This document shows positions 17,501 through 27,700 of a stretch of 49,271 nt of DNA, one piece after another (within the stretch, counting starts at the first letter, position 1; each line of letters starts with the position of its first letter). Source of the stretch: a virus; the IMG/VR virus record IMGVR_UViG_3300030328_003125, positions 2,021-51,291 of that record; one strand, given 5' to 3'. The position numbers and the translations under genes are program-made. The notes under the pieces are model-generated. The model saw only the letters and a list, made by a program, of their open reading frames with translations, was not told the origin of the DNA and did no database searches.

Positions 17501-20262
17501 AAAGAAGAAGTTTAATTACAATGTCAATTCAAGTTTTCAAAAGTGATAACACTTTAGTTTTTGAAACAGAGCCTACAGATGCAGCACCAGGAATATTTTT
17601 TGAAAGCTCCGACACATTTGATATAACAAATAATTTTCATTTATCAGGCAGCGCAGATGGCGACCAAAATCAAACTGCGTCTCAGCCCGCGATTATTACT
17701 ATATCTTCAGCTAATTGTTTTGTTTTTGGTAACGGGGTAGAAAGCAACAAGATTAGAGATTCTATTTCAGGTAAAAGTTTTAATTTAGGAAATAGAGTTT
17801 ATGGAGCAAGTGAACAGATATATAAGCGAGCTCATAGATTTGCCGATATTACTTATAGTGGAATATATAACGATGAGTCAAACATAAACAAACTTAACGA
17901 ATTCAATTTAGGTTTGGTTAACTTTAAACCTCTTGAAGATAGATATGGCCCTGTTGAAGTTTTATCGGGTAGAAAAACAGACGTGCTAACATTGCAAGAA
18001 GATAAAATATCTTATGTCTTAGCAGGAAAAAATTTATTATCAGATGCTGCTGGCGGAAGTGCTTTAACGTCTGTACCTCAAGTATTAGGAACTCAAATAG
18101 CTAGAATAGAAAAATACGGCATTAGTAATAATCCTGAAAGCTACACAGAATGGGGTTCAGATAAGTTTTTTACTGATGTTAAAAGAGGAGCTATAATTCA
18201 ACTTAAAGGTGCATCAGCAGACAGTGAACGATTGGGAGTAATATCAGAAGTTGGTATGCGTGGATATTTTAGAGATTTATTTAATGAGTCTTTTACTTAC
18301 CAGAAAATTGGAGGATTTGACCCATATATGAATGAATATGTTTTAAGCATAAACAATAACAGACTTCCTCTTGAAGACATTAGATATGCTTGTGGAGTAA
18401 GCAATACATTTACTGTAGAAGCAGGTTCTCCTGTAATACTCTTATACCGCCTTACAGAAACTTCTGGTAATGCAAGATTAGATTATACATTTGGCGATGG
18501 TAGTGGTAGTACTACAACTATAACGGCTGCATGGGTGGATGAAGCTGGAGTCTCACAAAGTGTTACTAGTGGAGCGGTAAGTGTAGATGGCTTTATAACT
18601 GTAACTCGTAATGTACCAAGTATCGTAGATGTTACCATTACAATAACCCAAACAGCAGGTTCACAAAGCGTAACAATAAATCAAGCTTGTCCGTTAGCTG
18701 CTACTGTAAATATTGTTCAAATTTGTTTAACAAATGATGACGAAAATACTTTATCTTCATACAATCAATATTACTGGAATACGTTTAGTGGTGGCCCGTA
18801 TACTCCTCCTTATTACACTAACCCAACGTATACATCTTCTTTAACATCTACATTTGTAGATTTTGCTCAAGGAAGTACAACACCAGTTATATCAAATTAC
18901 GCTATAACAACTGGATTAACAGGTCAAAATAGTTTTCCACCAACAGGTGCTTATATTACTATGGTATCCAATAAAATAGCGCCAGCCAATTTTACTTTTG
19001 ATTCGACTAATGATAAGTTTTATTATTTAAATAGTAATACTTTATATGGTAACAACGTTACAGATATGAATACTTTATTAGCTGCTGCAACTGAAGCCAC
19101 TCCTATAACCGAAGAAACAGCAGGAGTAACTTATAGCGCGCAGTTTATAAGACCTGGCTCTAACACTACCTACTTATACTTGGTATGGGATTACAGAAGT
19201 ATACAAGCAACAAATTTAAGTTTTAAAGCAGGCACAGGTAATACAGCAGCTGACAGGTTTAGCGCTTGTTGTGTAAACCCTCAAACAGCATATTATTTAG
19301 ACGGAGCAACTTTGTCTAGTGCTAATGTGATATATCAAAACTCATTACTAACTGTTGTAGCTCCAGACGGATATTATAGTGATGGTGCTTATGTAAGACT
19401 ACAAAAACTAGGCGCTTTACAACCTGACACTACAGCATGTGCTTGTGGGGTAAGTTGTTCAGGTTCCGCAATATACTGGAAAACTACACCTCTTGCAGTG
19501 TATAAGTCAACTCATACTTTTACTACTAATGGAGCAATAATAGTCAATTTTATCCCGTGGGAAACCCCTGTAGGTATACAAGTAACTTATGATGGTGTTA
19601 TATATAATAAGTTTTCATCTACTATATTTGGCGATGTGGCTCCAAACAGTTTAAATACACCAGTGTTTTTAGGACAAACAAGTTCAGGTACTCCGCCAAG
19701 TGCTGGAAATTACCCAGTAGCCGAATTAAACTCACAGTCTCAATATCAAGTTATACCTAATACTACTCAGTATGTAAGTGTAGGGGCGGGGCAAATAAAA
19801 ACTTCACTTGGAAACCCAGGTATATGTAGTATAGTTGTGCCTGCTACTAATACAAATATAAAATATCTTGAAATAGAAGTATATAATTTAATAACTGCTC
19901 CTTCAGAATATTTATCTAAATATATACAAGTTAATTGTCCAGCTAATTTAACCTCATTTAGTTCAAGTGGATTTACAAGAGCTAATAATCCAGCCGCTTG
20001 TTTAGACCCTAATGATGCTATTGATTTATTCCGACAGCCAAATAATCCAGCGCAAGCTATTATAAGTGTTAATGACCAGATTTATGCAAATAACAATGGA
20101 GATTTAGCTGTCAATACTGATGCTTCATCACCAGGATATGCTAACAGAGCATTTAGTGCAGGAGGTTGGATAAGAGTAGAGCAACAAGCAAATGGAGTAA
20201 CAGCATTACAGTTAAGTGATGAAAGTATAGTAATTGCAACAAGTTCAACTTGCGCACCATAA
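14569..20262 (+). CDS. Large tail-hub/stabilisation protein (P22 gp10-like N-terminus)
   Basis: A 1897-residue protein. The start (FIQGRMNKSVDERLIPQGEY, then IDALNVR and EIGSVENSKGN) is the typical opening of podovirus tail stabilisation proteins of the P22 gp10/T7 gp12 beta-propeller group, which form the tail hub or nozzle. The length is about four times P22 gp10. Between roughly 1285 and 1370 lies an Ig/PKD-like stretch (LDYTFGDGSGSTTTITAAW). The C-terminal 500 residues are Ser/Thr/Asn/Tyr-rich with clustered cysteines (ACACGVSCSG). The very long beta extension may provide host contact. It follows the connector with one base between. Confidence 0.75.
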   Translation: MAKTTRNFIQGRMNKSVDERLIPQGEYIDALNVRLGSTENSEIGSVENSKGNKLLVTPEFPTGTTHAFQCLGAYADAANETIYWFIHADTVSIGSTTKLDMIVSYNKLSQITTNHIVSIDDGGNVNTTLNFSDTYLINSINKVENLLFFSDNKNPPRFIDVNKNYPDPIGNIDQFSAESILVIKKPPVAAPAIRQFNTSQSETYMDERFVCFAYRYKYANNEYSATSQWTLPAFSPKPFNLSLESALNEGMINNFNTVEVTYNTGSSLVTEVELLFKEAASNTINIIESFNKVELGLGDNNDETMMFDNNKIFTILADSEILRLYDNVPLLAKAQTIMGNRLMYGNYVEGYDLVDSLDSPIQFDYIASLKQTAINETFLTPVFSAGSYQIDCITSSPATTSSTDAVMTIYLTEDGTAGGTPIPLKSGMVLDFDVNFIHHQFTGDTSGSFTAPTATTPLTNLPFTFVLPQDYSSAFALATSPEFVAFMGSPTNIQKVADCANGISVSDTFNCLLPSGLAGASGGSTTTLSKCWSGTKDLYCTGNTTLFDTAFATLGIVTNSSNASSLGIQLMSMAYVDTCPQNGAATATQVVYEYYKFSGAQVNIKSIDTLPSLKSNRNYEAAIVYMDDFNRSSTPIVSPNNTVAVTCADAVNRNQIQIEIPTTMHPPKWATRYKFCVQPDRSGYETVYTNLFFQDPKSARIWCLLEGENAQKIEKGDRLIVKRDSDGPTSRCVYTTVLEKEVKIDDFITVPIPGTTENAVVPAGAYMALAPRNFSAALDPDAVFNPGTSGMVATGGSSTSNPSKDSDYGPQVYYLLSTVSNSGTATTADPKYADVPVPQGSIINMNFRFARIGPGDGNKNCERVIYELELNGLVSQNDYVNMYDWFEGDNIESLLNGGEWEVGDSGADGTFEYDDSLYYGNASSTSLTAFQASSNFGQHVKEFNMRFFRANDVAGTASTSNAIGVVVRGGRACGSSEKRRSLITMSIQVFKSDNTLVFETEPTDAAPGIFFESSDTFDITNNFHLSGSADGDQNQTASQPAIITISSANCFVFGNGVESNKIRDSISGKSFNLGNRVYGASEQIYKRAHRFADITYSGIYNDESNINKLNEFNLGLVNFKPLEDRYGPVEVLSGRKTDVLTLQEDKISYVLAGKNLLSDAAGGSALTSVPQVLGTQIARIEKYGISNNPESYTEWGSDKFFTDVKRGAIIQLKGASADSERLGVISEVGMRGYFRDLFNESFTYQKIGGFDPYMNEYVLSINNNRLPLEDIRYACGVSNTFTVEAGSPVILLYRLTETSGNARLDYTFGDGSGSTTTITAAWVDEAGVSQSVTSGAVSVDGFITVTRNVPSIVDVTITITQTAGSQSVTINQACPLAATVNIVQICLTNDDENTLSSYNQYYWNTFSGGPYTPPYYTNPTYTSSLTSTFVDFAQGSTTPVISNYAITTGLTGQNSFPPTGAYITMVSNKIAPANFTFDSTNDKFYYLNSNTLYGNNVTDMNTLLAAATEATPITEETAGVTYSAQFIRPGSNTTYLYLVWDYRSIQATNLSFKAGTGNTAADRFSACCVNPQTAYYLDGATLSSANVIYQNSLLTVVAPDGYYSDGAYVRLQKLGALQPDTTACACGVSCSGSAIYWKTTPLAVYKSTHTFTTNGAIIVNFIPWETPVGIQVTYDGVIYNKFSSTIFGDVAPNSLNTPVFLGQTSSGTPPSAGNYPVAELNSQSQYQVIPNTTQYVSVGAGQIKTSLGNPGICSIVVPATNTNIKYLEIEVYNLITAPSEYLSKYIQVNCPANLTSFSSSGFTRANNPAACLDPNDAIDLFRQPNNPAQAIISVNDQIYANNNGDLAVNTDASSPGYANRAFSAGGWIRVEQQANGVTALQLSDESIVIATSSTCAP

Positions 20263-20272
20263 AAATTTAAAT

Positions 20273-21082
20273 ATGCCATTTAGTAATCAAACCATAACAT
20301 ATAGTGAATCCGTACAAGGGTTTCCATCTTTCTATTCTTATATACCAGAAAAAATATTAGGAATGAATGGGTTTTTGTATACATTTAAAAACGGTAAGTT
20401 GTATCAGCATAATGATAATACAGCTCAACGAAACGAATATTATGGAGCAACATATCCATCTACAATAACCAGCGTATTTAATGAATCCCCTTTAGAAAAT
20501 AAAATATTTAAATCTATCGGTATTCAATCTGATGATAACTGGGGTGCTACTGTTACCTCAGATATTCAAACAACAGGTTTTATTACAAATAGTTTTTTTG
20601 TAAAAAAAGAAGGAGAGTGGTTTGCATATTTAAGAAATAATGAAGCTGCTCCAATTAGTGGAGAATTTGCTTTGCGTTCTGTTCAAGGAATAGGAATCCA
20701 ATCAGTAAGAACGGGTGTGGGTACAAACAACTGTGTAATTACATTCCCAGCTGGTGTTCCATTGCCGTCAGGTATTATGCCTGGTACAAGCGTTGGGGAT
20801 ATAGTATATTTTACTATAGCTCCATTTAACACTGTTATGACTCCATCCAAGGCGGGGGAAGTTTTAGGGGTTGATAGAACAGCTAATACTATAACATTAG
20901 ACAATACAAGTGTAAATCTTCCAACAACTGGTACAGATGCGTATATTATGTTAATTAAAAACTCAATAGCAGAGTCTCATGGTATACTGGGTCACTATGC
21001 AGAGTTTACTTTAACAAACACAAATACTGCGGCAGTAGAGCTGTTTGCTGTAGATTCAGACATTATGAAAAGTTTCCCTTAA
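20273..21082 (+). CDS. Tail-associated structural protein
   Basis: A 269-residue protein. I start at 20273 (MPFSNQTITYSESVQG) because an earlier in-frame ATG would overlap the hub gene heavily. The opening ITYSESVQGFPSFYSYIPE, the following NGFLYTFKNGKLYQHND and the YPSTITSVFNESP block are typical of a conserved tail protein (or C-terminal piece of the hub) in short-tailed phages; in some relatives, as I recall, this segment is fused to the stabilisation protein. A beta-barrel-like segment (GDIVYFTIAPFNTVMTPSKA) follows. It probably completes the tail hub. Confidence 0.65.
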   Translation: MPFSNQTITYSESVQGFPSFYSYIPEKILGMNGFLYTFKNGKLYQHNDNTAQRNEYYGATYPSTITSVFNESPLENKIFKSIGIQSDDNWGATVTSDIQTTGFITNSFFVKKEGEWFAYLRNNEAAPISGEFALRSVQGIGIQSVRTGVGTNNCVITFPAGVPLPSGIMPGTSVGDIVYFTIAPFNTVMTPSKAGEVLGVDRTANTITLDNTSVNLPTTGTDAYIMLIKNSIAESHGILGHYAEFTLTNTNTAAVELFAVDSDIMKSFP

Positions 21083-21088
21083 AATTAG

Positions 21089-21096
21089 TATCTTTG
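21089..21096 (+). promoter_or_regulatory. Bacteroidota-type promoter -7 element (TATCTTTG)
   Basis: TATCTTTG in the 28-base gap between tail and cupin genes, 15 bases before the ATG at 21111. A -33 element would fall inside the previous gene and is not evident. Confidence 0.55.
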
Positions 21097-21110
21097 TGAT
21101 AATTATTTAG

Positions 21111-21662
21111 ATGAGTAATATAGAAACAATAATTGCTGAGCAAGTTTTAGGAGAAGTAACCTCTAAGCGAGGAATGATGTGGGAAAAAATTGCGGAGTTT
21201 CAGTCTCAATTAGAAGAGATTGAAGGGGTTTTTACTCATAAATCAGGGGAAGAACAAAGTGAGGGATTACAAACTTATTTTCCTTTAGAACACACTTTTG
21301 AAGGTGGGCTCTATACTAGGCAAATTTTTATGCCAAAAGGAGCAGTTGTGGTAAGTATGATACATAAAAAACAACACCCATCTTTTTTATTAAAAGGTGA
21401 GTTATCATATTTAACAGATGAAGGAAAAATTGTTAGAATTAAAGCTCCGTATACAGTCTTTACACAGGCAGGAGCTCAAAGAGTTTTTTATATTCACGAA
21501 GATGTAGTGTGGACGTGTGTGCATAAAACAAACAAAACAAATGTAAGAGAAGCAGAGCTTGAATTATTTTCAAATGATTTTAAAGATTTGCCTAAAAGTA
21601 TAATAGATAAAAGAAAAAAAATATGTCAGCAGCAGCAACAGCAGCCATTATTGCAGGAGTAG
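21111..21662 (+). CDS. Cupin-fold protein
   Basis: A 183-residue protein. After a 60-residue helical start comes a cupin-type double-stranded beta-helix: GGLYTRQIFMPKGAVVVSMI with HKKQHPSFLLKGELSYLTDE, KAPYTVFTQAGAQRVFYIHE and VWTCVHKT. The His pairs at HKKQH and YIHED/VHKT could bind a metal as in metal-dependent cupins. Single-domain cupins of this kind occur in many marine podoviruses, with unknown role. The C-terminal QQQQQQPLLQE arises in the 40-base overlap with the next gene, whose other frame reads an Ala-rich start. Confidence 0.7.
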   Translation: MSNIETIIAEQVLGEVTSKRGMMWEKIAEFQSQLEEIEGVFTHKSGEEQSEGLQTYFPLEHTFEGGLYTRQIFMPKGAVVVSMIHKKQHPSFLLKGELSYLTDEGKIVRIKAPYTVFTQAGAQRVFYIHEDVVWTCVHKTNKTNVREAELELFSNDFKDLPKSIIDKRKKICQQQQQQPLLQE

Positions 21663-22561
21663 GTTTAGTTTTATCAGGTACAGGAATGGGTATAAATTTT
21701 GCCGCTGCGGGTCGAGCAAGAAGAGCCCAAGCAGATGCAGAGTTTGATGCAGAAAATGCAATGAAAAAGGCTAGAAAAAAACTTAATGTAAATTTTTACG
21801 AAAACCTCTCTATCAATAAAGAAGCTTATGAACTAGAAAGAGAAGCTTTATTATCCGCAGGAGCGCAAGCAACCGCAGCAGGAGCGGAAAGCGAAAGAGG
21901 AGCCGCAGCTGTAGCAGGGAGAGTTTTAGCTGCACAAAATCAAGCGCAAGCACAACAAAGAGTAGCAATGAGTAAAGAGCAAAAAGCTTTAGACGCTATG
22001 ATAGCTAAAGAAGATTCAAGATTGCGTGATGTGAAAGTGCAGTTAGATTTAGAAGAAGTAGCAGGTGCGCAAGCAGCAGCGGGTAGAGCAGAGCAACAAG
22101 CTGGTCAATATCAAGCAGCAGGGGTTCAAGGAATTTTAGACACAGCTAGAGCAGGTATGACATTTGGAAATGCGATGGGAGAAGTAAAAGCTGCAAAAGG
22201 TGGAGATATGGCACCAATAGAAGCAAGGTTTGACGGTAAAAAAGGATTCCTTGGATTGGGTCGTAAAGATGTAGAAGGCACAATGCAAACTAATTTAGAA
22301 ACTTTCTTAGAAACCGATGAAGGGAAAGCATTAGGATTAGCTGATACAGACTTTACAAAAACATTTGAAATTCAAAATCGTCCAGCTTTAGATAAGGATG
22401 GGCAGCCACAAATGAGTGGTCAAGCTGCATTTCGTGATGCATTTAGACAACAACTAACACCAGCTGGAATAAAAGCATTTGATAAATATTTAAAGGACTT
22501 AGCTAATCCTCCTGTTGAAGACTTGTCGGCAGCAGGTGGTTATTCTGGAATGTCATTATAA
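21623..22561 (+). CDS. Internal virion protein with N-terminal membrane segment (gp14-like)
   Basis: A 312-residue Ala/Gln/Glu-rich protein. Residues 3-28 form a small-residue hydrophobic segment (AAATAAIIAGVGLVLSGTGM), followed by a long helical region (to about 180) and a soluble C-terminus with GLADTDFTKTFEIQNRPAL. Size, membrane segment and helical Ala-rich body match T7 gp14-like ejection proteins that enter the host envelope with the DNA. It overlaps the cupin gene by 40 bases and comes before the two larger internal proteins, the usual order. Confidence 0.65.
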   Translation: MSAAATAAIIAGVGLVLSGTGMGINFAAAGRARRAQADAEFDAENAMKKARKKLNVNFYENLSINKEAYELEREALLSAGAQATAAGAESERGAAAVAGRVLAAQNQAQAQQRVAMSKEQKALDAMIAKEDSRLRDVKVQLDLEEVAGAQAAAGRAEQQAGQYQAAGVQGILDTARAGMTFGNAMGEVKAAKGGDMAPIEARFDGKKGFLGLGRKDVEGTMQTNLETFLETDEGKALGLADTDFTKTFEIQNRPALDKDGQPQMSGQAAFRDAFRQQLTPAGIKAFDKYLKDLANPPVEDLSAAGGYSGMSL

Positions 22562-22579
22562 ATTATACAATAAATAACT

Positions 22580-24733
22580 ATGGCAAAAACTTATTACGGA
22601 TACGCACAAAGAGAAGCAGCAGAAGGAGTAGACTGGAGCGGGGTTGCTCGTAAGTTTACGAACATGCTTGAAATGGAGCAAGAGGCTAGGGAGCAAGACC
22701 AGGCAGCACTTGACAAAGCAGATACTGATTTAGCTACTACACTACAAACTGCTCCCAACGGAGAAACTCAAGAGCTACACAACTACATGTTAGACTATGC
22801 TAACAACGCTTCTAATTACCAACTTATGTTAAAGCGTTCTGTAGACAATGGGAATATGAGTAAAAAACAATATACTCAAGCTATCAATAACTTAATGGCT
22901 GGAACAAATCAAGCTATATCTTTAGTTACGAAATACAATGACTTTGCTGCAAAACAAGCTGAAAAAATAAAAAACCAAACAATGCCTGGGCAAAAGCTAT
23001 ATGAAAATGAATTGTTAGAAACAATGTTAGATTTTTCTAATACGGCATTATATATAGACCCTGTAACATTTAAAGTTTCACAAGGTAAAACAGTAGAAAA
23101 AACAATAGGTACAGGTGCGGATGCAAAAACTGTTAGAACAATGTCTACAAATACAGGAGACTTTAGACCTGTTGCTATTATGACTAGGTGGATGGGAGAA
23201 GATTATGATAAGTTCGATATGAGTGCTGCTGTTACAGACATAGCAGCAGGTATGGCTACTACTTATGAAACGCTATCTAAAGAGAAAGGTATTAGCGAAC
23301 AAGACGATGTGCGTCTTAACGAAAATTATAACAACCAATTAGATGCCAGAGTTAACTCATTCTTAGAAGACCCAAAAAATGTTACAAGTTTATTATATGA
23401 TTACGCTGGTGTGGCAGAGAATGAATTACCGTTTCAATTTACTACTGATGAATCCAAAAAGAACGAAGCTAATATGATTTATATTCAGCCTAATAAAAGA
23501 GGTGGGTATGATTTAGATTTAGATTCAGCACATGGTAGAAAACTTAAAAAAGCTGCGGCAGAATTATTAAAAGGCGCAGTAGATGTAAAACTACCTAGAA
23601 AAATTACACCTGCTAAAACTGGTGGGGGTACTTTTGATGAAGGTTATGCTAACTGGAAAAAGGATTTAAATAAAGATAGTTTAGCAGCGGTTAACTGGAT
23701 GGAGTTAAAAAACGCAGATGATTTAGAATCTTGGACTTCGGCCAAAAATTACTGGTTAGGTAAACAAATTAAAAGTGGTAATAGTTTTGCAGAAATTGCT
23801 GACATTCGAATTAATGACAATAACGATGGTATTGAGATAGTAATAAACCAAGATGAAGGGGGTCAAAGAACTATACCTGCAAGCTTTGGAGATAATTCAT
23901 CTTGGATGAATCAAGGTGCTGGCGGAGTATTGCAAGATGTAGATGTATTAAGTTTAATAAATAATAAGCAGTTTAACCAAAACTTTATGCAGGGCAATAG
24001 AAAACTTGGAGAAAACAATCTTCCTGTAAACTGGTCTTCACAAGGAGCTACTAATCAAGGATGGAATTATGAAAATTTAGAAGTAGTTACTTCTGGTGGG
24101 GGGACAAAAGACGAAGTACTCGGTAGTCCTTTGGATTTAATTACTCAAACAAAACCTGATTCAGCGGATGATGTTGTTACCGTGCTAACTACAATATTTA
24201 ACACAACCCCTGCTAACAATCGACAAATGTTATCAGACCAAAGCTTAGAACCAGTAACACACAAAGGCACTGAGTATACAGAAGTTTACTACCCTGAGTT
24301 TATGACGGCTCCTATATATATAAATTCAGAAGATAATAACTATAACAAGTTAAATTCTATTGTGAAAAAACTGTACGATGCGTCAGCAAAACAAGAAATG
24401 CTAAGGCCTAATGATTTCAAGTCTGTTTTAGGTGATGATTTTTCAGTACAAGAGTCTATTATGACGAATCGAATTACGAAAAAGGAAATTCCAGATTCAG
24501 GAAGAAATAAAAATATAGTAAGTTGGAATAAGGGTGATGGTAGATTAATAGTAACTAACAGAATTCAAAAAGATAACCCGTTAGTACCAGAAGATATAGA
24601 GATAGCAGGTTATGTTATCGGTGAAAAACCTGACCCTAATAAAATAAAAGCAGCTAATCCAGAGTTAAATTACACTCAAGTAATTGAGTTATATAATCAG
24701 GCAGCAGAACATTATAAATTATACAATAAATAG
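22580..24733 (+). CDS. Putative internal virion/ejection protein
   Basis: A 717-residue protein with a mostly helical first 150 residues (GYAQREAAEGVDWSGVARKF at the start) and a mixed remainder. There is no membrane segment and no catalytic motif that I can recognise; a lytic transglycosylase motif of the T7 gp15/16 kind is absent. It lies between the gp14-like and the giant internal protein, so it is probably the second ejection protein. Function is inferred from place. Confidence 0.55.
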   Translation: MAKTYYGYAQREAAEGVDWSGVARKFTNMLEMEQEAREQDQAALDKADTDLATTLQTAPNGETQELHNYMLDYANNASNYQLMLKRSVDNGNMSKKQYTQAINNLMAGTNQAISLVTKYNDFAAKQAEKIKNQTMPGQKLYENELLETMLDFSNTALYIDPVTFKVSQGKTVEKTIGTGADAKTVRTMSTNTGDFRPVAIMTRWMGEDYDKFDMSAAVTDIAAGMATTYETLSKEKGISEQDDVRLNENYNNQLDARVNSFLEDPKNVTSLLYDYAGVAENELPFQFTTDESKKNEANMIYIQPNKRGGYDLDLDSAHGRKLKKAAAELLKGAVDVKLPRKITPAKTGGGTFDEGYANWKKDLNKDSLAAVNWMELKNADDLESWTSAKNYWLGKQIKSGNSFAEIADIRINDNNDGIEIVINQDEGGQRTIPASFGDNSSWMNQGAGGVLQDVDVLSLINNKQFNQNFMQGNRKLGENNLPVNWSSQGATNQGWNYENLEVVTSGGGTKDEVLGSPLDLITQTKPDSADDVVTVLTTIFNTTPANNRQMLSDQSLEPVTHKGTEYTEVYYPEFMTAPIYINSEDNNYNKLNSIVKKLYDASAKQEMLRPNDFKSVLGDDFSVQESIMTNRITKKEIPDSGRNKNIVSWNKGDGRLIVTNRIQKDNPLVPEDIEIAGYVIGEKPDPNKIKAANPELNYTQVIELYNQAAEHYKLYNK

Positions 24734-24741
24734 TTTAGAGT

Positions 24742-27700
24742 ATGGACGAGTTAAGTTTTTCTGACTTATATCAGGTTTTAGAATCTCCTGATATGTTTAA
24801 TTCTCCCGAGCAATTAACCCAGTTTTTTGGTGGTGACTACTCTGTTGAAGATTTGTATACTGTAGTAGATAAAGAAACTTTTCCCACGCTACAATCTTTT
24901 CAAGAATTTTTTAATTTACCTATGACTAATCCAGCAGGGGAAGAAATGGATTTTTCTGAGCAAGACAGGGGTACAACAGGTGTTAAGGATTGGTTTAAAA
25001 AAGCGTCCGAAAAACTATTAGGCATGAACCCTGATGAAGATGCTAAAGCTAGAGAAAAAACTAGGGATAGTATTATAAGTGCAGAAACGGAGAAATATAA
25101 AAATGATAAAACTATTGATGTAATATCTGTATCAGGTGCTCCTATAAGAGATTACAAGGATGTAGTAAAAGAAGAAACTACAGAAGAATTTCTGCCTAAG
25201 AAAAAAAAAACAAAGAACGAGGTTGCTCAAGAATTAAGAACTTCTTTAGAAATAGAATATGACCCAAAAGATTATATTAAAAACTATCCTGCACCTAACG
25301 ACCAAGGTCTAAACCCTAAAGGTGAGCCTAAATTTGAAACAATGGAAGAATATCAAGCTTTCATTGAAGAAGAAGTAAATGTAGGTCTAAATCAAATAAT
25401 AGGTTTTGCTGGCGATAAGGGTGAGCAGATATTTGCGTTTGATGCTAATAGTAACGAAGGTTTTCAAAACAATGTATCAACTGCTCTAGATAACGTAGGA
25501 TTTACAGACACCGAAAATACCACTGAATTAAAACAATATCAAGACGATTATCAACAACGTCTTAGAAACACTATAGGTAAATATGGTTTTTTAATTGAAA
25601 AGCCTATATCTTTTAATATGGGTATGGGTAGTGTTAGTGAATTTTTTGACTTGACTAATTATACACCAGATGATTTAAAAAAAGAACTGCAAGGTAAAAG
25701 AGAGACAGTGGCTACAAAAAACCCTGACCAATACCTAACTATTACTTCTTTAGATGGAAGCGACCAGTTTAATTTAAATATAGCTAATCCAAGTAAAGAA
25801 GAATTAGCTCTGTTTGAAAAGTTTGTTAATGACAAAGCCCGTTTTCCTGAGGAGCCTAACCCTGAGGAAAGTAATATTGCTAAAGCGCTTGATATTAAAA
25901 ATGCGAGAACAGGCAAACGTTTTAATTTAGATACTGGAGATTATTCTTCCCATAAAATGATAAGTGTTGAAATAGATGGAAAGTATTATGCTATGCCTTC
26001 ACTGTATCCTAAAGACCCTAACGTACAATCTACTTATGAAGATAGGTGGGTAGAGTTCGACCCTGAAACTCAGCTAGACGAAATTATAGAAATGGCTAAT
26101 CAAAGAGGAGAAAAGTATGCGTTTGAAACACAAGAAGAAGCAGAAGCTTTTGCTGAAGGGGCATGGAAAGATTATAATACTGTAGACCTAGAAAAAGAAA
26201 GATTTTTTCAAGCACACGGTTTTGAAGATTATGATGGCATGATGGAAGCTGTTAATGATTATGATGCTATCCGAGACGAAATATTACTCATTAATGAAAT
26301 TCAAGGAATGGCTAGTCAGCAAGATTCGCAGTTTACAAAAAGAATTGGGAGAGCATTGGGTGTAGATGAAGAAACATTACTTGCAGCGGGAGGTGATGCA
26401 ATTCTAGGTGACTACGCTGCCCTAGACCCAAAGAGCAAAGTGGCTGTAGGGTACATTGACCGAGAGAACTTTCAGTTTGTCAAAGGCGAGAGACCTTGGT
26501 TGAGTAATGCTACACAGGTTTATGGCGGTAATGAACTTATTGTGGATAAAGCAACTATTGACAAATACCCTAAGCTTTTTGGTAAGGACGGCAGGATGAG
26601 GCGTGATTGGTCAGAAAGAAAAGTAGAGCTTGAGAAGATGAGAGACAATCTTTACAATATTACACAAGATAAAAAATTTCAAGATGTTAGTTTACAATGG
26701 GACTTAGAAGCAGCCAAAAGAAGAGAAGCATATACTATAGAGGCAATTAACACAAAAAACAATGCTAATATGGGCTTAAAAGCTTTAGACCAATTAAGTA
26801 TAGAGGCATTTGGTGTTAGTTCAAACGAATTAGAAAACTATCGCCTAAATAATTTAGCTAGTCTGGATGAGCAACAGATAGAAATAATGGACTATATAAC
26901 GTTAGCCAAGGGTGAGCTTGAGGCGCAAAAAATTTATGCTGCTGACCAATACATAATAAGTCAAACTTATTTAAATTCAAAATCAATAAAAGAAGCAAGG
27001 GGTGTGGTTTTAGAAGATTTCTGGCCTCAAGTAAAAAACGAATGGATAACTCGTGGAGAAAGAGGAAAAGCCGCAGAGTATTTGTTAGCAATGTCTCTGT
27101 TTAGTGAGAACCCTGTTAAGATGCAAGAGCTTATGGGTATGAGTAGAAAAGAGGTGGCGATAGAAGTTTCTAAACATTTAGAAAACTCTGTAACTAAGAG
27201 TGAAGGAATGAGTAAAGAAATGCTGGAGTGGAATAAAGCCAAAGGTTGGACTGAAGCAGCAAATGTCTTTATGGATAATCCGCTAGATATGGGTGCTTCA
27301 TTAGCAGCAGGTTCTTTTTCAGAAATGTTACCGTACGGTTTAAAAATTATCCCTGGCTTTGGTATTGTTGGTGGAACTACAGGATTCCTTGATGCTAAAT
27401 TGAGACGTAAAAGAGGCTTTAGAACTCGTGGTCAAACTAATTTTGGGCAAAAAGTTATAGGAGCAGGAAAGAAATTAAATCCTAAGGCTTGGGCAAGAGA
27501 AAATGCAGATTTAGTTATAGGAGCACTTGGTGGAACGGTAAAAGGAACAATGCTTGGTGGGTCTGCTACTATATTAGCAATGGAATACACCACCGCTATA
27601 TTTGAAGCAGCTACTGCAAATGGTTATGATATATTTGACGCAGAAGAAATGTTAATGGCAATGAATGACCCTAATGTGTGGAATGAAGGAAGAAGCGTAG

